NCBI GenBank assembly: GCA_021815005.1
Contig: JAKAHL010000032.1
Location: 1-11,532 of the forward strand
DNA length: 11,532 bases
Source of the DNA: Chloroflexota bacterium
GTDB taxonomy: Bacteria; Chloroflexota; Limnocylindria; Limnocylindrales; CSP1-4
Direction: 5' to 3'
The notes beneath the pieces were generated by a model. The model saw only the letters and a list, made by a program, of their open reading frames with translations, made no database searches and was not told the origin of the DNA. The position numbers were made by a program, and so were the translations under genes. This document shows positions 5,377 to 11,532 of this stretch, piece after piece. Positions within the stretch are counted from its first letter, which is position 1. The number at the start of each line of letters is the position of its first letter.

Positions 5377-5925
5377 TCAGCCGCGCACGCGGAACGGGCC
5401 GCCGTGCCCCGGGATGATCACGTCCGCCGCCGCCAGCAGCCGCGCCCGCGAGGCCTCGAGCGCCACCTGGTCGTCGGCCAGCGGGTCCGCCTCCGGCGTC
5501 CGGTCGGCGTGCCACCAGGCGTGCGTCATCGCGTAGACGGCGTCGTCCGCCTCAACGACCAGCGACGCGTCCTCGTTGGTGTGGCCGGGCGTCAGCCAGA
5601 GCTGCGCGTGCGGGGCCAGGCGGTAGCCGTCCCCCTCGTGGTCCAGCCACCGGTCGCCGACGTAGCGCGCCCAGAAGTCCACCACCTCGGCGTTGGGGAA
5701 CAGCGCGACGTTGACCGTGTGGTCGGGATGGTGGTGGCTGAGGAACACGTGCGTCACCGACTCCGGCGCCACGCCCAGCGTCGCCAGCGGGTCCAGAATC
5801 AGCGACCGCGACCGCACCATCCCCGGGTCCACCACGATCCGGGCGTCACCGTCGCGGACCAGCACGATCGACGACGCGACGCGCTCGCCGGTGTACCCGG
5901 CGTGGATCAGATGGACGCTGGCCAT
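5377..5925 (-). CDS. MBL-fold metallo-hydrolase
   Basis: This is a 182-residue cytoplasmic protein of the metallo-beta-lactamase fold, rather short for the superfamily. Motifs seen: DPG (33-35), the metal-binding SHHHPDH (63-69, giving the HxHxDH set H64, H66, D68, H69), LTPGHTNED (111-119, H115) and the final IIPGHGGPF (170-178, H174). In most two-metal members a bridging Asp follows a Gly after the third motif (GD); here the matching place reads YAMTHAWWHAD (131-141), so the bridging ligand may be His135 or absent. The substrate is not predictable; glyoxalase II-like, lactonase-like and MBLAC1-like hydrolases share these motifs. The ATG at 5925 is preceded by AGGAGGAG (5933-5940 on the plus coordinates) with a 7-base spacer, a textbook ribosome site. 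It is transcribed divergently from the amidohydrolase gene. Confidence 0.85.
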   Translation of the reverse strand: MASVHLIHAGYTGERVASSIVLVRDGDARIVVDPGMVRSRSLILDPLATLGVAPESVTHVFLSHHHPDHTVNVALFPNAEVVDFWARYVGDRWLDHEGDGYRLAPHAQLWLTPGHTNEDASLVVEADDAVYAMTHAWWHADRTPEADPLADDQVALEASRARLLAAADVIIPGHGGPFRVRG

Positions 5926-5955
5926 GGAATCGCTCCTCCTGGCGGGCGGCAGGTG

Positions 5956-6000
5956 CCTGGCGGCGCCGTCCAAGGGACGAAGCCTACGCGCCGTGCCAGG
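5956..6000. promoter_or_regulatory. Dyad in the divergent MBL/amidohydrolase intergenic region
   Basis: CCTGGC (5956-5961) pairs with GCCAGG (5995-6000), continued by GGCGC (5962-5966) with GCGCC (5988-5992) across a 2-base bulge. Inside lies GTCC-AAG-GGAC (5968-5978). It starts 31 bases upstream of the MBL start codon and could be a leader hairpin of that gene or an operator shared by the divergent pair. Confidence 0.4.
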
Positions 6001-6016
6001 ACCGGGACGGACGCGC

Positions 6017-6047
6017 GGCCGCCGGGCGCAACGGGGCCGCCGGGCGC
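6017..6047. repeat. 13-base perfect direct repeat upstream of the amidohydrolase
   Basis: GGCCGCCGGGCGC occurs at 6017-6029 and again at 6035-6047, an 18-base period. Its position 27 bases before the amidohydrolase start suggests a regulator site, but low-complexity GC-rich sequence is an alternative. Confidence 0.5.
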
Positions 6048-6060
6048 CTCGCCGCACGCG

Positions 6061-6066
6061 CATCCT
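6061..6066 (+). promoter_or_regulatory. Possible -10 element of a leaderless promoter (amidohydrolase gene)
   Basis: CATCCT ends 7 bases before the ATG at 6074, the same spacing as TATCCT before the peptidase ATG, and no ribosome binding site is present. The first base departs from TANNNT and there is no recognisable -35, so support is weak. Confidence 0.25.
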
Positions 6067-6073
6067 CCGCTCC

Positions 6074-7720
6074 ATGAAGAACCCCGCGCACGCCGACCTC
6101 GTCCTGACCGGGGGACGGCTGTTCACCGCCGACGGCGCCGGGTCCTGGGCCCGAGCCATGGCCGTCCGCGACGGGCGCATCGCGGCCGTGGGCACCGACG
6201 CGGCCGTTGCCGCCTGGGTCGGCCCGCACACGCGCGTCATCGGCCTGCGCGACCGGACGGTGGCGCCGGGCTTCGGCGACTCGCACGTGCACCCCACCAT
6301 CGGCGGCCTCGCCCGGATCCGCTGCGAGCTGCACGACGCGCGTGGCCGCGAGGCGTACCTCGCGATCGTCGCGGCCTACGCGGCCTCGCACCCCGAGGTC
6401 GAGTGGATCCAGGGCGGCGGCTGGTCGCTGGCGGACTTCCCCGGCGGCCTGCCGCGCCGAGAGGACCTCGACCGCGTCGTTCCGGACCGGCCGGTCTACC
6501 TCCCCAACCGGGACGGCCACGACGCGTGGGTGAACTCGCGCGCGCTGGAGCTGGCGGGGATCACCGCCGCCACGCCCGACCCGGCGCACGGCCGTATCGC
6601 CCGCGATCCCGACGGCACGCCCATCGGCACCCTGCATGAGAGCGCGGCGCGGCTGGTGGAGCGGCTGATCCCGCGTCCCACGCCCGCCGAGCTCCGGGCC
6701 GCCCTCCTCGAGAGCCAGCGATACCTGCACAGCCTCGGCATCACCAACGCGCAGGACGCGTGGCTGACGGCCGCGGACCAGGCTGCCTACCTGGCGCTGG
6801 CGGCATCGGGCGAGCTCACGCTCCGCGTCGTCGGGGCGCAGTGGTGGGAGCGGGACCGCGGCCTCGAGCAGATCGACGAGTTCGTCGAGCGGCGGGCCGC
6901 GGGCCGGCTCGGGCGCTTCGCCGCCACGAGCGTCAAGCTGATGGCGGACGGGATCGTCGAGAACCACACCGCGTCGATGCTCGACCCGTACCGTGACGGC
7001 CACGGGCACGCGACCGCCAACCGCGGCATGGACTTCATCGACCCGGAGCTGCTCAGCGCGGCCGTCGTCCGGCTCGACGCGCTCGGGTTCCAGCCGCATT
7101 TCCACGCGCTGGGCGATCGCGCGGTCCGCCAGGCGCTCGACGCCGTGGAGGCCGCTCGGCGCGCCAACGGCTGGACCGACACGCGGCCGACGCTCGCGCA
7201 CCTCCAGGTGGTCCACCCCGACGACCTGCCGCGCTTCCGCCAGCTCGGCGCCCTCCCCAACGCCCAGGCCCTGTGGGCGGTCGAGGAGGACCAGATGGCC
7301 GAGCTCACGCTGCCGTTCCTGCCCGCCGGCGCCGCTGCGCGGCAGTACCCATTCCGCTCGTTGCTGCGCCACGGCGCGACGCTGGTGATGGGCTCCGACT
7401 GGTCGGTGTCCACGCCTGACCCGCTGCTGGAGATCGAGACCGCGGTGACACGCATCTCGCCCGAGGCGCGCGGGCAGCACCCGCCGTTCCTGCCCGACGA
7501 GCGGCTCTCCCTAGCGGAGGCGCTCCGGGCGTTCACCGCCGGCTCGGCCCACGCGCAGCACCTCGACGAGGCGGGCACGCTCGAAGCGGGCAAGCTGGCC
7601 GACTTCGTAGTGCTGGACCGCGACCTGTTCGACGAGGCGGCGGGGCCGATCGGCGACGCCCGCGTGGTCGGCACATTCGTCGAGGGCGTGCCGGTACACG
7701 AGGCGCCCGGGCTGGACTGA
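6074..7720 (+). CDS. YtcJ-type amidohydrolase (amidohydrolase_3 family)
   Basis: This is a 548-residue metal-dependent hydrolase of the amidohydrolase superfamily, YtcJ/NfdA-like. It opens with a beta-sandwich strand ADLVLTGGRLFTADG and then APGFGDSHVHP, with metal ligands His71 and His73. Further ligands are all present: Lys288 in VKLMADGIVE (the usual carbamylated lysine), His344 in FHALGD, His376 in LAHLQVVHP and Asp442 in MGSDWSV. The C-terminus (GTLEAGKLADFVVLDRDLF) returns to the sandwich domain as expected. Length fits the family, and no signal peptide is seen. The family hydrolyses cyclic or N-acyl amides and formamides; the exact substrate cannot be read from sequence. The ATG at 6074 was chosen because homology-like sequence begins there; the frame is open upstream to 5693 but antisense to the MBL gene. 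No ribosome site is visible. It converges with mobA across a 38-base gap. Confidence 0.9.
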   Translation: MKNPAHADLVLTGGRLFTADGAGSWARAMAVRDGRIAAVGTDAAVAAWVGPHTRVIGLRDRTVAPGFGDSHVHPTIGGLARIRCELHDARGREAYLAIVAAYAASHPEVEWIQGGGWSLADFPGGLPRREDLDRVVPDRPVYLPNRDGHDAWVNSRALELAGITAATPDPAHGRIARDPDGTPIGTLHESAARLVERLIPRPTPAELRAALLESQRYLHSLGITNAQDAWLTAADQAAYLALAASGELTLRVVGAQWWERDRGLEQIDEFVERRAAGRLGRFAATSVKLMADGIVENHTASMLDPYRDGHGHATANRGMDFIDPELLSAAVVRLDALGFQPHFHALGDRAVRQALDAVEAARRANGWTDTRPTLAHLQVVHPDDLPRFRQLGALPNAQALWAVEEDQMAELTLPFLPAGAAARQYPFRSLLRHGATLVMGSDWSVSTPDPLLEIETAVTRISPEARGQHPPFLPDERLSLAEALRAFTAGSAHAQHLDEAGTLEAGKLADFVVLDRDLFDEAAGPIGDARVVGTFVEGVPVHEAPGLD

Positions 7721-7758
7721 CGAGGCGGCGGCGTCCATCGGTGGGCCGGCCGGCGTGG

Positions 7759-8370
7759 TCAGTGCGCGCCCAGGTCGCCCGGCGTGTCCACGTCGCGGAG
7801 TGTCAGGCCGTCGGGGTCGAGCGCGCGCCAAGCGGCCGCGCCCACGACGAGCACGGGCACGCGGTCCAGCACGCCGCGCAGCGCCCGCCGGCCATCGGCT
7901 AGGAGCCCGGCGACCACCGGCCGGACCGCGGGCGTCCGCAGCGCGAGCGGCAGCGGCGCCAGGGGCTCCGCCTCGAGCCGTGCCGCGCCGGCCGCCGGGG
8001 CGACGTCCAGCGCATCGACGAGGAGGCCGAGCACCGCCGGCACCAGCGAGGGCATGTCGCCGGCGACGAGGATGACGCGCTCGGCGTCTGGCGGCAGCAC
8101 GGCGAGCCCGGCCGCCAGCCCGGCCAGTGGGCCCTGGTGGGTTTCGAGGTCGTGCGCCACGAGAAGGATCGCCCGGAGCGGCGGGAGCGTCGGCGCCAGG
8201 GCCCCCGGCGCCAGCACGAGCACGACCGTCGCCGCCATGGCGTCCACCGCCGCCAGCGCGTGGTGGAGGAGCGGGCGCCCGTCGAGCCCCGCGGCCAGCT
8301 TGTCGCCACCGAACCGCGACGAGGCGCCGCCGGCGAGGACGATCGCGGCCGTCGCGTCACGCCCGGTCAC
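7759..8370 (-). CDS. mobA: Molybdenum cofactor guanylyltransferase (MobA-like NTP transferase)
   Basis: This is a 203-residue nucleotidyltransferase of the MobA type, which joins GMP from GTP to molybdopterin cofactor to give the guanine-dinucleotide form used by DMSO-reductase-family enzymes such as formate dehydrogenase. Seen: the nucleotide-binding loop LAGGASSRFGGDK (12-24), THQGPLAGLAAGL (77-89) and VAGDMPSL (102-109) with the metal-binding Asp105. Length matches E. coli MobA (about 194). The GTG start overlaps the selB stop (GTGA), with AGGGTGG 9 bases ahead, so translation is coupled to selB. The frame is open further upstream to 8616, but that part lies inside selB and is not family-like. 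MobA-like domains also occur in CTP- or other NTP-using enzymes; the operon with selA and selB is the reason to prefer MobA. Confidence 0.82.
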   Translation of the reverse strand: MTGRDATAAIVLAGGASSRFGGDKLAAGLDGRPLLHHALAAVDAMAATVVLVLAPGALAPTLPPLRAILLVAHDLETHQGPLAGLAAGLAVLPPDAERVILVAGDMPSLVPAVLGLLVDALDVAPAAGAARLEAEPLAPLPLALRTPAVRPVVAGLLADGRRALRGVLDRVPVLVVGAAAWRALDPDGLTLRDVDTPGDLGAH

Positions 8371-10274
8371 GACGCGTCGCCACCCTGCGTCTGCCGGGCC
8401 GCCCGCTCCGCCATGCGCGCCAGCGTCCGCGGCCCGAGCACGTGGCCGGCGTCCGTGCGGCGCAGCAGGCCGCGGCGGTCGAGGTCCTCGAGGATCACCA
8501 GCACGTACTTGCGGCTGGTGCCGGTGGCGTCGCGGAAGGCGGCGGGCGAGAGGGGGCCGACCGCGGCCATCGAGAGCGCCTTGCGGCTCAGCTCGCGGTA
8601 GGTGGCGGCGGCCCACGCCAGGTCGTCCTCGAGCCGGACGATCCGGTTGGCCGCCTCGAGCGCCTTGACGCCCGCGGGAGGGCAGCCGGCGGCACGGGCG
8701 GCCTCGGCCAGGGCCGGCGGTGCCGCCACCGCGAGCGCCGCCTCCAGCCGGTCCATGGCGGCGAGCACGTCGGGCGGGAGTCCGGCGGCCCTTGCCGCGT
8801 CCCGGACCGTGTCGCCGTCCCGGGCCAGCGCCCCGTGGGTCACGAGGGCGGCGATGCGGTCCGCGGCCACACCGTCGGCCGCGGCGCGGTTGAGGGTCAC
8901 CTGCCGCCGGGCCACGCGCGCCACTTCGCCGCGAAGCGCCGGGAGCGGTATGCCCGGCAGGGCGGGGTTGGCCGCGTGGTGCCCCGCCACGAGGCGCATG
9001 GCACTGGCGTCCAGCACCGCCGCGACATCGGGCGCGAGGCGCGTCGTCCCGCCTGTGGCGATACCGCCATGGAGGTCGAGCCGCGCCGAGCCGCTGCCGG
9101 GATCAGCCGCCAGGGCTGCGGCGCGCTCGGGCGTCAGGCGCCGGCGCGAGATGCCGCGCGCCGGCTGCGGGTCGAGGAGGACACCGCCCCCGGCCGCCGT
9201 TCCCGGCGAGGGCCGACGGAGCGCGAAGCGGTCGCCGGGCGCAGCCGCAACGGGCTCGTCGAGGCGCAGGATCGCGAGCGACGACCCGCCGGGCAGGTCG
9301 ATGGCCTCGCGGGGCCCGCGGACGACGAGCGCTCCCGCCTGCGCGGTGCCGATGTGAAGCCGCAGCCGATCGCGATCGGCGGGGACGGCGGGCAGCGCGA
9401 ACCGCGTCCCGGCGACCGCGAGACCCGCCGGTGCTCGCATCGCAACCATGATCCTCGAGGTCTCGACCACCGCGGGGTCCGTGGTCAACACCGCCCCGCG
9501 CGGGACGTCATCGAGGTCCACGCCCGCCAGCAGGAGCGCGGTCCGACCGCCGTCCGACACCGGGACCTGCGCCCCGCGCGCCTGCACCTCGCGGACCCGA
9601 ACCACGCGCTCGCCGGGGACCAGGCGGAGCTCGTCGCCCGGGGCCACGCGCCCGCCGCGCAGGCTGCCGGTGACCACGACGCCGCGCCCGCGGGCCCGGA
9701 ACGCGCGGTCGATCGCCAGCCGCGGCCCGCCCGACTCCGCCGCCTCGGCCGCCAGCCGTGCCGACACCCGCTCGGCCAGCGACGACAGCGCCGCCCGGAG
9801 CCCGTCGATCCCGGCCCCCGTGGTGGACGCCACCACGTGCACCGGCGACCCGGCGAGGGTCGTCCGCGCGAGGAGCGCTGCCACCTCGGCGGCCACCTCG
9901 GCGGCCCGCGCTTCGCCTGCGGCATCGGCCTTCGTCACGGCGACGAGGCCGTCGCGGATCCCCAGCGCGTCCAGCAGGCCGAGGTGCTCGAGCGTCTGCG
10001 CGGACGGCCCGTCGTCGGCAGCCACCACGAGCAGCGCCGCGTCGATCTCGCCTGCCCCGACGAGCATGTTCCCCACCAGCCGGTCGTGGCCCGGGACGTC
10101 CACGAAGTCCAGCGCCGCCCCGCCTGGGAGCGCCAGGTGCGCGTACCCGACGTCGATCGTCATGCCCCGGCGCTGCTCCTCGGGCAGCCGGTCCGCGTCG
10201 ATCCCGGTGAGCGCGCGCAGAAGCGTCGTCTTGCCGTGGTCGATGTGCCCGGCTGTGCCCACGACGACGCTCAT
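8367..10274 (-). CDS. selB: Selenocysteine-specific elongation factor SelB
   Basis: This is a 635-residue translation factor that brings Sec-tRNA to the ribosome at UGA codons marked by a SECIS hairpin. The EF-Tu-like GTPase domain has GTAGHIDHGKTT (6-17), RGMTIDVGYA (36-45; switch region specific to SelB), DVPGHD (59-64) and TKAD (114-117). Two beta-barrel domains follow to about residue 350, then an insertless middle and a C-terminal winged-helix region. The last winged helix carries SRKYVLVILEDLDRRG (587-602), whose Arg-Lys-Tyr matches the SECIS-binding motif of bacterial SelB. Length is close to E. coli SelB (614). The ATG at 10274 is 16 bases after the selA stop, with GAGGT 8 bases ahead; longer open frame upstream would run into selA. 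It overlaps mobA downstream by 4 bases. Confidence 0.95.
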   Translation of the reverse strand: MSVVVGTAGHIDHGKTTLLRALTGIDADRLPEEQRRGMTIDVGYAHLALPGGAALDFVDVPGHDRLVGNMLVGAGEIDAALLVVAADDGPSAQTLEHLGLLDALGIRDGLVAVTKADAAGEARAAEVAAEVAALLARTTLAGSPVHVVASTTGAGIDGLRAALSSLAERVSARLAAEAAESGGPRLAIDRAFRARGRGVVVTGSLRGGRVAPGDELRLVPGERVVRVREVQARGAQVPVSDGGRTALLLAGVDLDDVPRGAVLTTDPAVVETSRIMVAMRAPAGLAVAGTRFALPAVPADRDRLRLHIGTAQAGALVVRGPREAIDLPGGSSLAILRLDEPVAAAPGDRFALRRPSPGTAAGGGVLLDPQPARGISRRRLTPERAAALAADPGSGSARLDLHGGIATGGTTRLAPDVAAVLDASAMRLVAGHHAANPALPGIPLPALRGEVARVARRQVTLNRAAADGVAADRIAALVTHGALARDGDTVRDAARAAGLPPDVLAAMDRLEAALAVAAPPALAEAARAAGCPPAGVKALEAANRIVRLEDDLAWAAATYRELSRKALSMAAVGPLSPAAFRDATGTSRKYVLVILEDLDRRGLLRRTDAGHVLGPRTLARMAERAARQTQGGDAS

Positions 10275-10290
10275 GCGCCGCGACCTCGCC

Positions 10291-11532
10291 TCACCGCGCC
10301 GCCAGCCCGGCCAGCCGTCGGGCGAGCAGCGCGTCGTCCTCGGGCTCCACCGTCCGCAGGTCGCAGACGAGGACATCGCCCTCGATCCGCGCCAGGATGC
10401 GGTCGGGGCCGCGGCGGAGGGCGGCGGCCGCCCGGTCCGGCGACGCGTCGCGGACCGCCACCCCGAACGACGGCAGCGTCTGGCCCGGCAGCGACCCGCC
10501 GCCGACCGCGCTCTCGAGCGCCACGACCTCCACGCCCCCGCCGACCTCCGCCGCGATCGCCGCTGCCCGGGCCCGCAGCCCGCCGGCGGACCGCCCGATC
10601 GCCCGCCACACCGGGACATCGGTGGCGGCCCGACCGGCGCGGTACAGGCCGAGGGTCGCGGCGACGCCGGCGAGGATCGCCTTGTCGGGCCGCATCGCGC
10701 GGGCCAGCGGGTCTCGGCGAAGACGGGCGATGAGGTCCGCGCGCCCGGCGATCAGCCCCGCCTGCGGCCCGCCGACGAGCTTGTCGCCGCTGAACACCAC
10801 CACGTCCGCGCCCGCCGCCAGCCGCTCCGAGGGCGTGGGCTCGTGGGCGAGGCCGAAGGCGGCCGTGTCGAGGAGCGCGCCCGAGCCGAGGTCGTCAACG
10901 ACCAGCGCGCCGTGGGCGTGCGCGATCGCCGCCACCTCGGCCAGATCGGCCGACTCGGCGAACCCGGTGACCGCGAAGTTCGACGGGTGGACGCGCAGGA
11001 CCAGCCGCGCGCGCCCCTCCGCCAGAGGGGCGACGAAATCGGCCGCGCGCGTCCGGTTCGTGGTGCCCACCTCGACGAGGCGCGCGCCGGCACGGGCGAT
11101 CACCTCCGGGATGCGCACGCCGCCGCCGATCTCCACCAGCTCGCCGCGCGAGACCACCACGGCCCCCCGGCGCCCGGCCAGGCCAACCGCGAGCAACAGC
11201 GCCGCCGCGGCGTTGCCCACCACCAGGCCCGCCTCGGCCCCTGCCAGCGCCGCGAGGTGCCCCTCGGCCGCGCGGAAGCGAGGCCCGCGCCGACCGGTCA
11301 CCTCGTCGAGCTCCAGGTAGCCGTATGACGCCGCCGCGGCGGTGGCGGCGGCAACGGCCGCTGCGGGCCAGGGCGCCCGCCCGAGGTTCGTGTGCAGGAC
11401 CACGCCGGTGGCGTTGACCACCCGGGGCGGCACCGGACCGCCCTCGGCCGCCGGGTCCGTGAAGGCGGCCAGCCGCACCAGGGCCGCCTCGGCCAGCGCC
11501 TCGACGGGCGCGGCCGGCCGGCCCCCGGCAAG
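10291..11532 (-). CDS. selA: L-seryl-tRNA(Sec) selenium transferase SelA (5' end off window)
   Basis: This is the C-terminal 413 residues of the PLP enzyme that converts Ser-tRNA(Sec) to Sec-tRNA(Sec) with selenophosphate. Family signatures seen in order: NATGVVLHTNLGRAPW, VVSRGELVEIGGGVRIPEV, VEVGTTNRTRAADF, VHPSNFAVTGF, DDLGSGALLDT and FSGDKLVGGPQAG. The PLP lysine codon is at 10780-10782. The frame is open to the right edge without a stop, and sequence before a GTG at 11478 (LAGGRPAAPVEALAEAAL) is still protein-like. Compared with E. coli SelA (463 residues), about 50 N-terminal residues lie off the window, so the GTG at 11478 is probably internal. One small difference: the stretch GLVVGNAAAALLL has Gly-Asn where E. 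coli has Asn-Asn. It is first in the visible selA-selB-mobA operon. Confidence 0.95.
   Translation of the reverse strand, partial: LAGGRPAAPVEALAEAALVRLAAFTDPAAEGGPVPPRVVNATGVVLHTNLGRAPWPAAAVAAATAAAASYGYLELDEVTGRRGPRFRAAEGHLAALAGAEAGLVVGNAAAALLLAVGLAGRRGAVVVSRGELVEIGGGVRIPEVIARAGARLVEVGTTNRTRAADFVAPLAEGRARLVLRVHPSNFAVTGFAESADLAEVAAIAHAHGALVVDDLGSGALLDTAAFGLAHEPTPSERLAAGADVVVFSGDKLVGGPQAGLIAGRADLIARLRRDPLARAMRPDKAILAGVAATLGLYRAGRAATDVPVWRAIGRSAGGLRARAAAIAAEVGGGVEVVALESAVGGGSLPGQTLPSFGVAVRDASPDRAAAALRRGPDRILARIEGDVLVCDLRTVEPEDDALLARRLAGLAAR

Noticed and set aside
7721..7758. Palindrome GCCGGCCGGC between the amidohydrolase and mobA genes as a terminator
   Set aside because: It is self-complementary without a loop and has no T-run; it is likely a by-product of composition.
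10275..10619. Longer SelB starting at 10619
   Set aside because: This would overlap the end of selA by more than 300 bases, and SelB homology begins at the GTPase strand right after the ATG at 10274.
8127..10733. An 868-codon plus-strand open frame opposite selB, and another at 9448-11328 opposite selB and selA
   Set aside because: Both are antisense to genes with strong family motifs and give Arg/Pro/Ser-rich translations with no recognisable domain.
1..11532. CRISPR arrays, insertion sequences, attachment sites, or a selenoprotein gene with in-frame UGA
   Set aside because: I saw no spaced direct repeats, transposase or integrase motifs or terminal repeats, and each annotated gene ends where its family normally ends.

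Overview
The window is very GC-rich (roughly 70 percent or more by eye), with dense, often overlapping genes, frequent GTG starts and two genes that look leaderless. This fits a high-GC soil or sediment bacterium. The gene mix (a YhaN/YhaO-type pair, a zf-trcl plus CxxC-x17-CxxC zinc-ribbon protein, and selenocysteine genes) reminds me of uncultured Chloroflexota of the Limnocylindria type. That assignment is an inference from general impression, not proof.

Layout from left to right. (1) A minus-strand cluster at 1-3609 is transcribed leftward: a YhaO/SbcD-like metallophosphoesterase, a YhaN/SbcC-like ATPase overlapping it by 4 bases (GTGA), and, one base further on, the start of an EamA/DMT transporter cut by the window edge. 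(2) A 557-base gap at 3610-4166 holds several dyad-symmetric elements and a structured leader. It separates this cluster from a plus-strand double zinc-ribbon protein (4167-4505). (3) Two separately transcribed minus-strand enzymes follow: an S51-type serine peptidase or cyanophycinase-like protein (4557-5279) and an MBL-fold hydrolase (5377-5925), with a terminator-like hairpin and an apparent leaderless promoter between them. (4) Divergent from the MBL gene is a plus-strand YtcJ-type amidohydrolase (6074-7720). (5) A minus-strand operon selA (5' end off the window), selB, mobA (11532-7759) has a 16-base gap between selA and selB and a GTGA overlap between selB and mobA.

How the genes work together. 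SelA makes Sec-tRNA, SelB delivers it to UGA codons, and MobA makes the guanine-dinucleotide form of the molybdenum cofactor. Together they point to a molybdenum selenoenzyme, most plausibly a formate dehydrogenase, encoded elsewhere. The phosphoesterase/ATPase pair resembles SbcCD/Mre11-Rad50 and YhaON DNA-processing complexes. However, the phosphoesterase has lost most of its expected metal ligands and the ATPase carries a membrane hairpin instead of a zinc hook, so this looks like a divergent, perhaps non-nucleolytic, membrane-linked version.

The items most worth a second look are the degenerate nuclease paired with an intact ATPase, the leader that could mask the ribosome binding site of the zinc-ribbon gene, and the selA-selB-mobA coupling. 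I saw no tRNA, rRNA, CRISPR array, insertion sequence or selenoprotein gene in the window.
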